Origin: a virus
DNA length: 21,481 nucleotides
Reading direction: 5' to 3' (one strand)
IMG/VR virus record: IMGVR_UViG_3300025274_000080
Location: 1 to 21,481 of that record
Shown: one piece after another, positions 11,663 to 18,919 of the stretch
How positions within the stretch are numbered: the stretch's first letter is position 1
How the letters are laid out: every line of letters begins with the position of its first letter
Position numbers and translations under genes: made by a program
The notes under the pieces: generated by a model
The model's database searches: none
Told to the model about the DNA's origin: nothing
The model's input: only the letters and a program-made list of their open reading frames with translations

Positions 11663-12073
11663 ATGGCTAAGATGAAGAACATAGGGCGAGCAGAGTGCAG
11701 GATACTCAGTGAGGAACTTGCTGGAGTGATCCAACGGGCCGTGAACAAGTACGGCCTGACGGCATCATATGGCAATGGCAGGTACGGCGGACATACAGCC
11801 ACCCTCAGTTTCAAGCTAGACGTGCCTGCAATGGCGGAGAAGGTCGCCAACAGGGATGCTGAGTTGCTTGGAGCGAAATTCAACGTGGGTTATATATTCA
11901 AGTCCAATGGGGACGAGTTCAAAGTTACGGGCTTTAACCTGAGAAGGCGGAAGTATCCCGTCAGCGCTGATAACGTCCTCAGCGGGCAGGGTTACAAATT
12001 CACGGTAGAGACCATCAACCGCAATATTGAACTAGCTGAGTTGCTCAATCAGAAAGAAAAGGTGACTGCATAA
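11663..12073 (+). CDS. Conserved phage hypothetical protein
   Basis: 136 residues from ATG 11663 (MAKMKNIGRA), with GAGGAGGTC upstream. The C-terminal half (GAKFNVGYIFKSNGDEFKV, then TGFNLRRRKYPVSA, then GYKFTVETI) follows a pattern I recall from phage hypothetical proteins with a small beta-barrel-like domain. The N-terminal half is helical. Function unknown. First gene after the internal promoter; one-base overlap with the next gene (TAATG). Confidence 0.7.
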   Translation: MAKMKNIGRAECRILSEELAGVIQRAVNKYGLTASYGNGRYGGHTATLSFKLDVPAMAEKVANRDAELLGAKFNVGYIFKSNGDEFKVTGFNLRRRKYPVSADNVLSGQGYKFTVETINRNIELAELLNQKEKVTA

Positions 12074-12546
12074 TGGATATCACTCTGAAGAACGTCAGGA
12101 TCTACGCCGGTCTGTCCCAGGAGACGGTCGCTTTCGCGGCTAGCCTCTACGCTGACGGCAAGAAGGTAGGCGAGACCAGGAACGCAGGTCACGGGGGCAA
12201 CAACGATGTGGATGTCCGCAACAAGGAGGGCCGCTGGGATGTAGCTTTACTCGATCGGATGGAAGCCGAGGCGGCAACGCACACTTGGTCCTACGAGGGC
12301 GAGACACACAACCATAACCTCGACTCGTACATCGGCCAACTGGTGGATGATGTCTTGGAGCAGCGGGACTTGAAAAGGAGGTGCCGAACCCAGACGCTCT
12401 TTCGCATCCCAGCCGAGACTTACCAGCATAGCGAATACCACTTCCTGAAGCGCAAATACTCTGAGGTCGTGAAAGAACACCTCGTCAAAAAGTATGGCCC
12501 TGGGGTCGAAATCCTGAACGAGCTGGCCAGAAAGGAGGTGAGATGA
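12073..12546 (+). CDS. Conserved phage hypothetical protein (LYADGKKVG / GHGG type)
   Basis: 157 residues. The N-terminal part (ITLKNVRIYAGLSQETVAF, then SLYADGKKVGETRNAGHGGNN) is a recognisable beta-strand pattern seen in many phage and plasmid hypothetical proteins; the Gly-His motif is the strongest signature. The middle is charged and the C-terminus helical (HFLKRKYSEVVKEHLVKK). No activity is known to me. The start follows the previous stop with a one-base overlap; the end overlaps the next ATG (ATGA). Confidence 0.75.
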   Translation: MDITLKNVRIYAGLSQETVAFAASLYADGKKVGETRNAGHGGNNDVDVRNKEGRWDVALLDRMEAEAATHTWSYEGETHNHNLDSYIGQLVDDVLEQRDLKRRCRTQTLFRIPAETYQHSEYHFLKRKYSEVVKEHLVKKYGPGVEILNELARKEVR

Positions 12547-12728
12547 ACGAGGACCCTACGAAGGAGCAGATCGCCGCGCTGCGATGCCCATGGTGCGCGG
12601 ACTACGGGCGCATGACGCCGCTCAAGCCCGTGTACACGCGGCCAGGCTGGCTGGTCGGGCGATGCGCGCACTGCCAACACGATCACGCGGCTTGGAAGCT
12701 GCGTCCGTTTCTAAGAACTAAAAGCTAA
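12543..12728 (+). CDS. Small zinc-ribbon protein
   Basis: 61 residues with CPWC (15-18) and CAHC (41-44), a complete CxxC pair set, and a Trp near each end of the ribbon. Strong ribosome site AAAGGAGGTGAG and ATGA overlap. Likely binds zinc and a nucleic acid or protein partner; no family name can be given. Confidence 0.65.
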   Translation: MNEDPTKEQIAALRCPWCADYGRMTPLKPVYTRPGWLVGRCAHCQHDHAAWKLRPFLRTKS

Positions 12729-12742
12729 CGAGGAGGTATGAA

Positions 12743-13444
12743 ATGGCAGCTTGGGTAAAATTCAGGTCAAAGCACACATACGGCGCAGGGAAAATCCGCA
12801 GGAAACTCGAGCGACTGGGGGCCATGCAAGTCGTGATCCACGGGCCAACCGAGACCCTGGCGTCTTTCTCCAGGCGGCACGCCGCCGGGCCATGGCTTGA
12901 AAAACTAGCGAGCGACCATGGCACCCGGCTCGTGACTCGCAACGCACCGGGGCCCGAGGAAAAGTGGACGCGGCAGACGGCCTGCGGGTTATACATCTGG
13001 AACGAAAAGATCGCAACGGCCCTGGGAGCGCACGAGGGATCGTGTAAGCGCTGCATCTCGATCAAAGGGACCCGGAAGCGAGTATACGAGCGAGGGTCCT
13101 ACGCAAGCGAGGAGGTAAGCAAAGCCGCTGCGAAGGGCAATGATGCAAATGCCGCCGCGCCGGTACTCGTTACCGCTCCCGCCCCCGGCGAAACCCGTGA
13201 GGCTGTGGCTACAGTCACGGAAGAGAAACCCGCGCAGCTCGTCGATCGCCTGCGGCAGATGGAGCTCGAGGCCTATAGCCTCGTCGAGCAGGTCGAGGCG
13301 GCCCTGAAGGCGATCCAGGCAATCGTAACCATGGAAGAAACCCTCGTGCGGCTCCAGGCCCAGTGGGCGGAGACTACAAAGCAGCGCGCGTCGCTGGCTC
13401 AAGCCCTAACGGGAGGTAAGCAGCGTGGAAGTCAACTTAACTGA
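12743..13444 (+). CDS. Hypothetical protein with HxxxCxxC motif and coiled-coil C-terminus
   Basis: 233 residues; ribosome site GAGGAGGTATGAA before ATG 12743. The N-terminal domain (1-120) includes TACGLYIW and AHEGSCKRC (about 95-104), resembling a small Cys/His metal site. Residues about 130-160 are an Ala/Pro-rich linker. Residues about 165-225 are strongly heptad-like (LVDRLRQMELEAYSLVEQVEAALKAI is one such stretch, followed by ETLVRLQAQW), suggesting a coiled coil and oligomerisation. Function unknown. It overlaps the next gene by 20 bases. Confidence 0.65.
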   Translation: MAAWVKFRSKHTYGAGKIRRKLERLGAMQVVIHGPTETLASFSRRHAAGPWLEKLASDHGTRLVTRNAPGPEEKWTRQTACGLYIWNEKIATALGAHEGSCKRCISIKGTRKRVYERGSYASEEVSKAAAKGNDANAAAPVLVTAPAPGETREAVATVTEEKPAQLVDRLRQMELEAYSLVEQVEAALKAIQAIVTMEETLVRLQAQWAETTKQRASLAQALTGGKQRGSQLN

Positions 13445-13655
13445 AACCGGCTTTCGATCCGGTGATACTGAGTACTGGAAGCTGGAGACGGCTGCGGCCC
13501 TGATTGGGCTGCACCCGCAATCGCTCCAGCGACTGTACCGGTATTCCGGGACGAACGAATATGAGCGCCAAGCGCTGAAGCTAGGGCGGACCCTGTTCTT
13601 CAACTCCCGCCATCTCAGGGAACTCGGCTATCCCATCAAAAAGCAGGAGGAATAG
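13425..13655 (+). CDS. Small MerR/excisionase-like DNA-binding protein
   Basis: 76 residues from GTG 13425, GGGAGG about 9 bases upstream. Residues 18-60 (WKLETAAALIGLHPQSLQRL, then FFNSRHLRELGYP) match a winged-helix/helix-turn-helix of the MerR/AlpA/excisionase type: an AAxxIGLHPQSLxRL helix pair followed by a short wing and a final helix. It could regulate the replication operon in which it sits, or act at an origin. No integrase is present in the window, so excisionase itself is not supported. Confidence 0.65.
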   Translation: MEVNLTETGFRSGDTEYWKLETAAALIGLHPQSLQRLYRYSGTNEYERQALKLGRTLFFNSRHLRELGYPIKKQEE

Positions 13656-13656
13656 T

Positions 13657-14184
13657 ATGCCTAAAATCATAGGAACTCTTGATCGGCTGGACCAGAAGCT
13701 GGACTGGCTCACAAAATTTTCCATCCAAGGAGCCGATGGGAAGGTCTGGCTTGGTGCCCGAACCAAGGACCACAAGGCCCTCACGGACGCGCTGCGGCAG
13801 CATGAGTCCCTGCCGCCCGATCAGCGCCCGGTCTGGGATATCGACTACGCCGAGGAAGAGTCCACGGGCAAAAACGGGGTAGTCTACACAAATCGCTACG
13901 TAACCACTGCCAAGACCGTAGAGGCCGGCAGCCCTGCCGCTGCACCGCCTATGGCAGGCAGCAAGGACGCCCAGATCGCCCGGGCCGTCGCCTTCAAGGG
14001 CGCGATAGAGATCGTCAGCGCGTCGGTGACCGGCAAGACCCAGGTCACAAACCTGACCGCCGCTATTGCCCACCTCACCGATGAGTACGAGGCGATACTA
14101 ACCAATAGCTACAGCGAGCCCATTGAAGAGATCATCGAGACGGTTACCGAAGAGCAAGATTCGCTATTTGAGGAGGAGGTCTAA
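13657..14184 (+). CDS. Hypothetical protein with acidic tail; possible ssDNA-binding role
   Basis: 175 residues; ribosome site GCAGGAGGAATAG. The N-terminal ~90 residues are beta-rich (KFSIQGADGKVWLGART; VWDIDYAEEE; GVVYTNRYVTT), then an Ala/Pro linker, helices, and an acidic end (EEIIETVTEEQDSLFEEEV). The layout (beta-rich core, flexible linker, acidic tip with an aromatic residue) and the position next to a Cas4-like nuclease and a helicase resemble a single-strand DNA-binding protein, but no OB-fold motif is decisive. Call kept as hypothetical. Confidence 0.6.
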   Translation: MPKIIGTLDRLDQKLDWLTKFSIQGADGKVWLGARTKDHKALTDALRQHESLPPDQRPVWDIDYAEEESTGKNGVVYTNRYVTTAKTVEAGSPAAAPPMAGSKDAQIARAVAFKGAIEIVSASVTGKTQVTNLTAAIAHLTDEYEAILTNSYSEPIEEIIETVTEEQDSLFEEEV

Positions 14185-14978
14185 TGCCCAAGATTCGCTA
14201 TTTAACGACCGAACGGATACCCCTGAACTCGCTTCAGCGTAGCTGGGAGCTGACGCATATCGATCGAGTGACCAAGCGCAAGGCAAGGCACTACGTGGTG
14301 AACGGCAAGGAGATGCCGTCGGTCACGACCGTGCTGGGCCGAGTCTGGCCCAAGCCGGCCCTCTATAACTGGTATGCCAAGCGAGGCCGGGAGGCCATGG
14401 CGGAGTATCTCGGCGAGCATCTCGGGGAACCCATCGAACACGGCATCCTAGAGAACGCCGTGGCCGAGGCCAAGCTGCGCCCCAAGACCGACGCCCAAGA
14501 GGCTGCCGATCTCGGGAGCGCAGCCCACGACCTCATCTCGCGAGAGCTGAAGGGCGAGACAGTAGTCGTGCCCGCCGAGCTGAAGGCAGTGATGGAAGCA
14601 TATCACAAGTGGTATGCCGAGGAGGATCTTGAGCTCCTCGATACCGAGACGGCTATCTACTCAGAGCAACCTCTCGCTCACGCGGGCACCATCGATGCGC
14701 TGTTCAAGCGCCCAAATGGCTCGTACCTGCTAGTGGACTTTAAGACATCGAAGGCCATCTACGATGAGGCCGAGGTGCAGGTTCACGCCTACCGGGAAGC
14801 GATTATGAACAGCGTGCCCGGGGACTGCCACATGGACGGCCAGGTGATCAGGCTCGGCAAGGAGGTGCCCGACTTCGAGGTCAGGGATATCGACGACCAC
14901 GAAAGGCGCTTGACTAAGGTGTGGCAGGCTGCGCTGCACTTCTACCATGCACTGGAGGGCCGCAAGAATGGAGTGTAA
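14184..14978 (+). CDS. Cas4/RecB-like PD-(D/E)XK exonuclease
   Basis: 264 residues. Nuclease motifs: GSAAHDL (111-117, His115); TETAIYS (154-160); AGTIDALF (168-174, Asp171); VDFKTSK (184-190, Asp185 and Lys187); and the QxxxY motif Q199-Y203 (QVHAY). This set defines the RecB/Cas4-type nuclease fold. Phage members process DNA ends for recombination-dependent replication or packaging. The Cys residues that would hold an iron-sulphur cluster in true Cas4 are not present in the usual places, so it is Cas4-like only in the nuclease core. Start overlaps the previous stop by one base after GGAGGAGGTC. Confidence 0.85.
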   Translation: MPKIRYLTTERIPLNSLQRSWELTHIDRVTKRKARHYVVNGKEMPSVTTVLGRVWPKPALYNWYAKRGREAMAEYLGEHLGEPIEHGILENAVAEAKLRPKTDAQEAADLGSAAHDLISRELKGETVVVPAELKAVMEAYHKWYAEEDLELLDTETAIYSEQPLAHAGTIDALFKRPNGSYLLVDFKTSKAIYDEAEVQVHAYREAIMNSVPGDCHMDGQVIRLGKEVPDFEVRDIDDHERRLTKVWQAALHFYHALEGRKNGV

Positions 14979-15228
14979 CCTCGACTTCCAACATACCACC
15001 CTCTGGTGCCAGGCCTGCCACGCGATCGAGCAGGAGGTCCGCAAGGCCTCCGCGCTCGAGGCGCTCGGGGAGAAGCTGGATACGCTCACCCAGGCCCTCG
15101 AACTCGGCGAGGTGGGCATTGGTAATGTTATAGCCCCGCCAAGGCCTGCGCCGAGGCCCCCTGCGCCTCCGTCGCCAACGCCAGCCCCGCCACCAAATCC
15201 TGGGATAGGCTACAAATGGCGACCGTAG
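14968..15228 (+). CDS. Small protein with Cys motif and Pro-rich tail
   Basis: 86 residues from ATG 14968 (MECNLDFQHT). C3, C15 and C18 (CNLDFQHTTLWCQACH) with nearby His could bind zinc. A helix follows (ALEALGEKLDTLTQALEL), then a Pro-rich C-terminus (PPRPAPRPPAPPSP, then PTPAPPPNPG). It overlaps both neighbours (11 and 13 bases). Sandwiched between nuclease and helicase, it may be an adaptor in the replication/recombination complex; that is inference. Confidence 0.6.
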   Translation: MECNLDFQHTTLWCQACHAIEQEVRKASALEALGEKLDTLTQALELGEVGIGNVIAPPRPAPRPPAPPSPTPAPPPNPGIGYKWRP

Positions 15229-16490
15229 ACTTCAGCCGGATCGGGTCCGGCTATGTATACGTGCAGACTATCGCCGGCCATACAGTGGAAGCCCATATCA
15301 CGCGAGTCAAGGATTCGGGTGACCGCATAAAGGCCGAGATGGCCATCACGGTGGACGGGCACGGCATAGCCCGCAACAGCCCGACCCTGACATCCGTGTC
15401 GGGCCTTGATGCCTGGTGGCGCAAGCTGGCCCGGCGGCTGCCCGTGGCCGACTGGGGCATTGACTGGGAGGCCTACATCGAGGGCCTCGCCGGCAGAGTG
15501 ATCGACGCCTACCGAGAGGGCGAGCCCGAGGTGGTCATCAAGGACGTGACGGTTCCGACCAACGTCCGGTGGCTGATCGAGCCAATGCTGCTGGCAGACC
15601 AGCCCAACGTCCTGTTCGGCCCGGGAGGGTCCGGGAAGTCCATGCTCTCGTTGTGGCTGGCTGTCCTTATGGACACTGGCCATGTGGACACGCAGCACGA
15701 GCTGACGATCAACTCGGGCCGGGTGCTATACCTCGACTGGGAGACGGACACACTGGAGATCGCAGGCCGCGTGCGCGACCTCCAGGCGGGCATGGGCCTC
15801 AACGGGCACAAGTCCAACATCGTCTACCGTCGCTGCACCCAGTCACTGGCCAGCGAGGCGGATCTAATTAAAAACCTGGTCGATCGCTATGAGATAAGCA
15901 TGGTTATCGTGGACTCCCTCGGACTGGCCACCGGTGGAGGATTAGACGAGGCTGAATCAGTATTGAACTATTTCCGGGCGCTGCGCTGGGTCGGGGGCAC
16001 GTCGCTCACGATCACGCATACCAACAAGGAGGGAAAGATCTTCGGCAGCGTCTATACCCTGAACTGTGGAAGATCGATATGGGAGTGCAAAAAGTCTGGA
16101 GAGGAGGGCGATCAGCGCATAGATGTGGGGATCTGGCACCGCAAGGTCAACCTGGTAGGCAAACAGCGGCCCCGGGCCTTTGGCATCAGGTTCGACGAGA
16201 ACGCCGTCTCCGTCGTGGCGCGAGACCCAATGGAGACCGAGGTAGTCGCAGAGAGCCTCTCCATCTCCGAGCTCGCTTACCAGATCGTGGCACGGGAGGG
16301 CCCGGTGAACCGGGACGCTCTAAGTGGACGGGTGGCCGTGTATCGCAACGAGCCCGCAGAGAAAATCTCTGGCGCTGTTGCCACGGCAATCAGCCGGCAC
16401 ATAAAGGCCCAGCGTATCGTGGACCTCAACGGAGAGCTGGCGATCCAGCAAAAGATGGACGATCCGGGAGGTGCCGATTGGACGATCTGA
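15216..16490 (+). CDS. RecA-fold ATPase / RepA-like replicative helicase
   Basis: 424 residues. Walker A GPGGSGKS (135-142), YLDWE (172-176), Walker B MVIVDSLGLA (229-238), and a sensor-like TITHTNK (265-271). This is the pattern of AAA_25/RepA-type hexameric ATPases. The N-terminal ~110 residues are a separate beta-rich domain; the C-terminal 347-412 (ELAYQIVAREGPVNRDALSG, then VATAISRHIKAQRIV) looks like a winged helix. In phages and plasmids such proteins unwind DNA at replication forks. No DNA polymerase or primase is present in the window. It overlaps the upstream gene by 13 bases and the next by 13. Confidence 0.85.
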   Translation: MATVDFSRIGSGYVYVQTIAGHTVEAHITRVKDSGDRIKAEMAITVDGHGIARNSPTLTSVSGLDAWWRKLARRLPVADWGIDWEAYIEGLAGRVIDAYREGEPEVVIKDVTVPTNVRWLIEPMLLADQPNVLFGPGGSGKSMLSLWLAVLMDTGHVDTQHELTINSGRVLYLDWETDTLEIAGRVRDLQAGMGLNGHKSNIVYRRCTQSLASEADLIKNLVDRYEISMVIVDSLGLATGGGLDEAESVLNYFRALRWVGGTSLTITHTNKEGKIFGSVYTLNCGRSIWECKKSGEEGDQRIDVGIWHRKVNLVGKQRPRAFGIRFDENAVSVVARDPMETEVVAESLSISELAYQIVAREGPVNRDALSGRVAVYRNEPAEKISGAVATAISRHIKAQRIVDLNGELAIQQKMDDPGGADWTI

Positions 16491-16954
16491 AAATAGCACA
16501 GGCGCGAAGGACGCTCCTCAAGGCGAAGGACATGGGGATCACGCTGAGTGTCCTCGACAACGGCAGGCTCCGGTTGCGAGGCCCCTCCAGCCTGAAGGGC
16601 TCCGATATAGAGGCAGAGCTGCTAACGCACAAAGCGTTGATCGCCCGGCTACTGACGAATCCGTCGCCAGGCATAGCCAACACGGTCGAACGGCTGCGAA
16701 AAGGGCAAGGGCTCTTGCTCAGGATGCAAGAGCGCATGTGGACGGAGGAGGGCAATCCCGCAGGCTCTGAACGCAAAGCAGACCTGTACTGGGATTCGAT
16801 CGTGCGGTGGGACCTGCTAGACATGCTGCTGCGTGGCTATGGCGAGTACGGCGGCGGGTGCCCGATAGGGCCAGAGGGATGTGACCCCGAGAGCCCAGTG
16901 CTGTGCAGGAGCTGCGGAAAGGCTAAGGATGAACCTGATAAGGGAGAGGATTAG
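16478..16954 (+). CDS. TubC-N-like protein with Cys-rich C-terminus (TTG start)
   Basis: 158 residues from TTG 16478, with GGGAGG six bases upstream. A longer open frame to 16079 is only a shadow of the helicase gene. Residues about 5-57 (ARRTLLKAKDMGITLSV, then GRLRLRGP, then ELLTHKALIARLL) match the TubC N-terminal docking-domain pattern often seen beside phage and plasmid primases/helicases. The C-terminal part has C-rich clusters (GGCPIGPEGC; CRSCGK) that may bind zinc. Probably a helicase- or primase-associated factor. It overlaps the next gene by 26 bases. Confidence 0.7.
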   Translation: MDDLKIAQARRTLLKAKDMGITLSVLDNGRLRLRGPSSLKGSDIEAELLTHKALIARLLTNPSPGIANTVERLRKGQGLLLRMQERMWTEEGNPAGSERKADLYWDSIVRWDLLDMLLRGYGEYGGGCPIGPEGCDPESPVLCRSCGKAKDEPDKGED

Positions 16955-17243
16955 AAACGAACGAGAGTTCACGGATCGGGTGCGGTACGAGGCGAATCTC
17001 GCCGGCTGGGAGAGGGTGTATCATACCTATAACTCCCAGAGATCGACGCCAGGGTTCCCGGACCTCTGCATGGTCAAGGGCGACCGATTGGTATTCGCCG
17101 AGTTGAAGATGCCCAAGAAGAAGGCGACTGTGGCGCAACAGGAATGGCTCGAGGCGCTGGGTGCCGTGCCGGGCGTAGAGGCCTATCTCTGGACGCCTGA
17201 TGATATAGACGAGATTCTAACATGCCTAGGAGGCGAGATATGA
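16929..17243 (+). CDS. VRR-NUC domain nuclease
   Basis: 104 residues from ATG 16929 (MNLIRERIRN). VRR-NUC signature: STPGFPDLCMV (39-49, with Gly42 and Asp45), LVFAELKMPKKK (54-65, Glu58 and Lys60) and TVAQQEWL (67-74, with Gln70), then VPGVEAYLWTP. Stand-alone VRR-NUC proteins in phages are Holliday-junction or structure-specific nucleases of the PD-(D/E)XK superfamily. An upstream in-frame ATG at 16881 adds residues inside the preceding gene and is less likely. Start codon of the next gene overlaps its stop (ATATGA). Confidence 0.85.
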   Translation: MNLIRERIRNEREFTDRVRYEANLAGWERVYHTYNSQRSTPGFPDLCMVKGDRLVFAELKMPKKKATVAQQEWLEALGAVPGVEAYLWTPDDIDEILTCLGGEI

Positions 17244-17437
17244 TAGTCGGAGCGATGGTACGAATGACCGGGATATGTGAGCATCGGACCAGTGGCCTGG
17301 GGTCTGCCGATGTGCGGGAATGCTTCCACCAGCCAGGGATGGTCAGTCATAAATTCCGGGACGGTGTTAGCTTTTGGGTTCGCAACCGCCATGGGTTTGC
17401 CAGGCGTATCGCATTCGCCAACCTCAAGGCCGCGTAA
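17240..17437 (+). CDS. Small hypothetical protein, last early gene
   Basis: 65 residues from ATG 17240 (MIVGAMVRMT), with GGAGGCGAGAT upstream and a 4-base overlap with the VRR-NUC gene. His and Arg rich (CEHRTSGLGS; RNRHGFARRI), perhaps a small nucleic-acid-binding protein; no family recognised. Its last 14 bases overlap the last 14 bases of the minus-strand gene 17424-17513. Confidence 0.55.
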   Translation: MIVGAMVRMTGICEHRTSGLGSADVRECFHQPGMVSHKFRDGVSFWVRNRHGFARRIAFANLKAA

Positions 17438-17513
17438 GCACTAAGAACAGCAGCGTCAGCCAGACGCCCAGGCAGATCCCGATACCCGCCCATTGTGACG
17501 CACGGTTAAGCAT
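17424..17513 (-). CDS. Tiny single-span membrane protein (last late gene)
   Basis: 29 residues: MLNRASQWAG then a hydrophobic stretch (IGICLGVWLTLLFLVL, about 11-26), ending TRP. The ATG at 17513 overlaps the previous gene's end by 8 bases; its own ribosome site is weak, so coupling is likely. Very short, but the consistent operon fit and hydrophobic design support it. A holin partner, antiholin or lysis-inhibition protein are possible; none is proven. Confidence 0.45.
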   Translation of the reverse strand: MLNRASQWAGIGICLGVWLTLLFLVLTRP

Positions 17514-17676
17514 CGGACTGGAGTACGTCCTTGCTAAGGGCGATTATCCCGGCAATGCACCCGACTCCAATCTCCGTCTGACCAGCCCTGAGAGCCAGGA
17601 TTGAAATCGCAATCAGGCCTAGTAAGGCCAGGAATATCTGGGGGCGAAGCTTCCCCAAAAATCTGTCAAGGTTCAT
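17506..17676 (-). CDS. Small two-span membrane protein, holin-like
   Basis: 56 residues beginning MNLDRFLGKL. Hydrophobic segments at about 12-30 (PQIFLALLGLIAISILALR) and 36-48 (IGVGCIAGIIALS), the second short, with polar loops between. AGGAAG lies six bases upstream of the ATG. Size, topology and place at the end of the late operon fit a class II holin or antiholin, which forms the membrane hole for lysis. No endolysin is visible nearby in the window. Confidence 0.55.
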   Translation of the reverse strand: MNLDRFLGKLRPQIFLALLGLIAISILALRAGQTEIGVGCIAGIIALSKDVLQSDA

Positions 17677-17677
17677 A

Positions 17678-17812
17678 TCATCTTCCTATACTGTTGACGT
17701 GTATCCGCTGCCGATGCTCTGACTCCACATCCACTAACGCCCGCCGCTCCATCGGGGAGAGATCCCTCTGCCGGTACGCTACAATCCACCGGCAGACCGC
17801 GCACTCATCCAC
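17678..17812 (-). CDS. Small CxxC protein
   Basis: 44 residues from GTG 17812 (or the adjacent in-frame GTG 17815), with TGGAGG upstream. Starts VDECAVCRWI, a CxxC pair, then a charged helix (RDLSPMERRALVDVESEHRQ). No membrane segment. Possibly a metal- or redox-related partner of the neighbouring membrane proteins; function unknown. It overlaps the upstream gene by 8 bases and ends two bases before the holin-like ATG. Confidence 0.5.
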   Translation of the reverse strand: MDECAVCRWIVAYRQRDLSPMERRALVDVESEHRQRIHVNSIGR

Positions 17813-17936
17813 CACGTCGCCTCCAGAGGAGAATCGCCAGTGAGGCCCCCAGGATGGCCGTAGAGGCGCATAGTGCGACCGCCGGGTGGTTATGTGCCAC
17901 CCTCTCCGCTCTGAGGGCTATAGCATCGCTCTTCAC
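17805..17936 (-). CDS. Tiny single-span membrane protein (GTG start)
   Basis: 43 residues: an N-terminal charged segment (VKSDAIALRAERVAHNH), then a hydrophobic span of about 20 residues (VALCASTAILGASLAILLW), ending RRRGG. The basic end suggests that the C-terminus faces the cytoplasm. GTG 17936 overlaps the stop of the 328-aa gene as GTGA, so it is probably translationally coupled. Together with 17506-17676 and 17424-17513 it makes three small membrane proteins in 0.5 kb, suggesting a lysis module. Confidence 0.5.
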   Translation of the reverse strand: MKSDAIALRAERVAHNHPAVALCASTAILGASLAILLWRRRGG

Positions 17937-18919
17937 GGTGGGCTTATGCTCACTTCCACGTTATCGACGATACTTGCAATCTTGTAAACAGTCGAGCTTG
18001 CCACTACAAACTCCTTTGTGGCGAAGCCATTTCCGGCCCCCACCTCAAGGTACTCCACGTCAATCGTTCCGGCCTTGATACGCGAGAGCTTGCAAGCGCC
18101 GCCCTTCGTGAGGAGATTGGAAAGCCTCAGAACATCGACCTTCCCGTTGACATTTGAGGTCGGAGCGCCGATGACTATCATGTCATAGGTGCCTCCGCTC
18201 GTTATCATCGAGTCGGCCCGATTCCCTCCTCCGATGGCCCTGGCTCTGGGAGTCCCTGCCACTGGGGAGATGCTCTGCCCGTCAGAGGCGTTGTAGCGGA
18301 TATTCAAAGTATGCGCCTCGATATCGGTCATGCTGAAGCTGGTACACCGCCACCGGTCAATGATAAGATGCCCCACCTCAAGCCAGGTCGCTGTGAATCC
18401 TGACGACGCCGCAGTCCCTCCCACCGAGATTACGCTGGTATGACCAGATGGGAGCGTCGAGCCGGTGAAGGCTGTCCCTACTGTCACGTTCTCAATAGTT
18501 AGCTCGCCCACAGCGGTCGAGCCCAGGTCTACCCTCAGCGTATTATCGCCCTCGCTGTAGAATGTAGGGGTATCGAGCGGCGCACTATACACACCCGCGT
18601 CACCCCTTGAGAACGACCTATCTGCGAATACCTCTGCGGCAGCATAGCCGCCGCCAACCGTGGAGCCAGCCACGAGCAACCCTATCGCCATCTGAGGATT
18701 CAATCCCATCGCCCGAAGAGCGGTATATGGGAGCTTAATAGCCGTCCAGGCTGCCCTCCATTTGGCCGACTCAGAGTGGACGTATTCCACCTTCGCCACG
18801 ACCCAGTCTCGGCGGCGGCCCAGCATCTGGTAGAACGCCAGCGGCGAAGCGCGGAGGGCACGACCCTGAGCGCAGAGCCATCCCCAGGGGCGATGAAGGA
18901 TACGGTGTCGCAGCCTCAA
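17933..18919 (-). CDS. Membrane-anchored, beta-rich phage protein of unknown function (TTG start)
   Basis: 328 residues from TTG 18919, whose TTGA overlaps the stop of the upstream gene. Residues 1-75 are basic and helical; 76-98 form a hydrophobic segment (MAIGLLVAGSTVGGGYAAAE); the remainder is a Ser/Thr/Gly-rich beta-type domain with few charges (SAPLDTPTFYSEGDNTLRV; GTAASSGFTATWLEVGHL; SNLLTKGG). This looks like a single-pass anchored protein with an exported beta domain. It could be a virion-associated protein, a cell-surface protein expressed late, or a receptor or decoy. An in-frame ATG at 18826 has no ribosome site and would not change the membrane segment. Confidence 0.7.
   Translation of the reverse strand: MRLRHRILHRPWGWLCAQGRALRASPLAFYQMLGRRRDWVVAKVEYVHSESAKWRAAWTAIKLPYTALRAMGLNPQMAIGLLVAGSTVGGGYAAAEVFADRSFSRGDAGVYSAPLDTPTFYSEGDNTLRVDLGSTAVGELTIENVTVGTAFTGSTLPSGHTSVISVGGTAASSGFTATWLEVGHLIIDRWRCTSFSMTDIEAHTLNIRYNASDGQSISPVAGTPRARAIGGGNRADSMITSGGTYDMIVIGAPTSNVNGKVDVLRLSNLLTKGGACKLSRIKAGTIDVEYLEVGAGNGFATKEFVVASSTVYKIASIVDNVEVSISPP

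Noticed and set aside
13425-13655. Excisionase of a temperate phage
   Set aside because: The fold fits, but no integrase or attachment site is visible; kept as a MerR/excisionase-like DNA-binding protein.
14184-14978. True CRISPR Cas4
   Set aside because: Nuclease motifs fit but the usual cluster cysteines and neighbouring cas genes are missing; a phage Cas4/RecB-like exonuclease is the better call.
16079-16477. 5' part of the frame that contains the TubC-N-like gene
   Set aside because: It is a shadow of the helicase gene; protein-like sequence and a ribosome site begin at TTG 16478.
17374-18078. Plus-strand frames of about 75-80 codons after the last early gene
   Set aside because: They lie opposite the minus-strand micro-gene cluster, have no ribosome sites, and are less consistent with gene packing than the minus-strand set.
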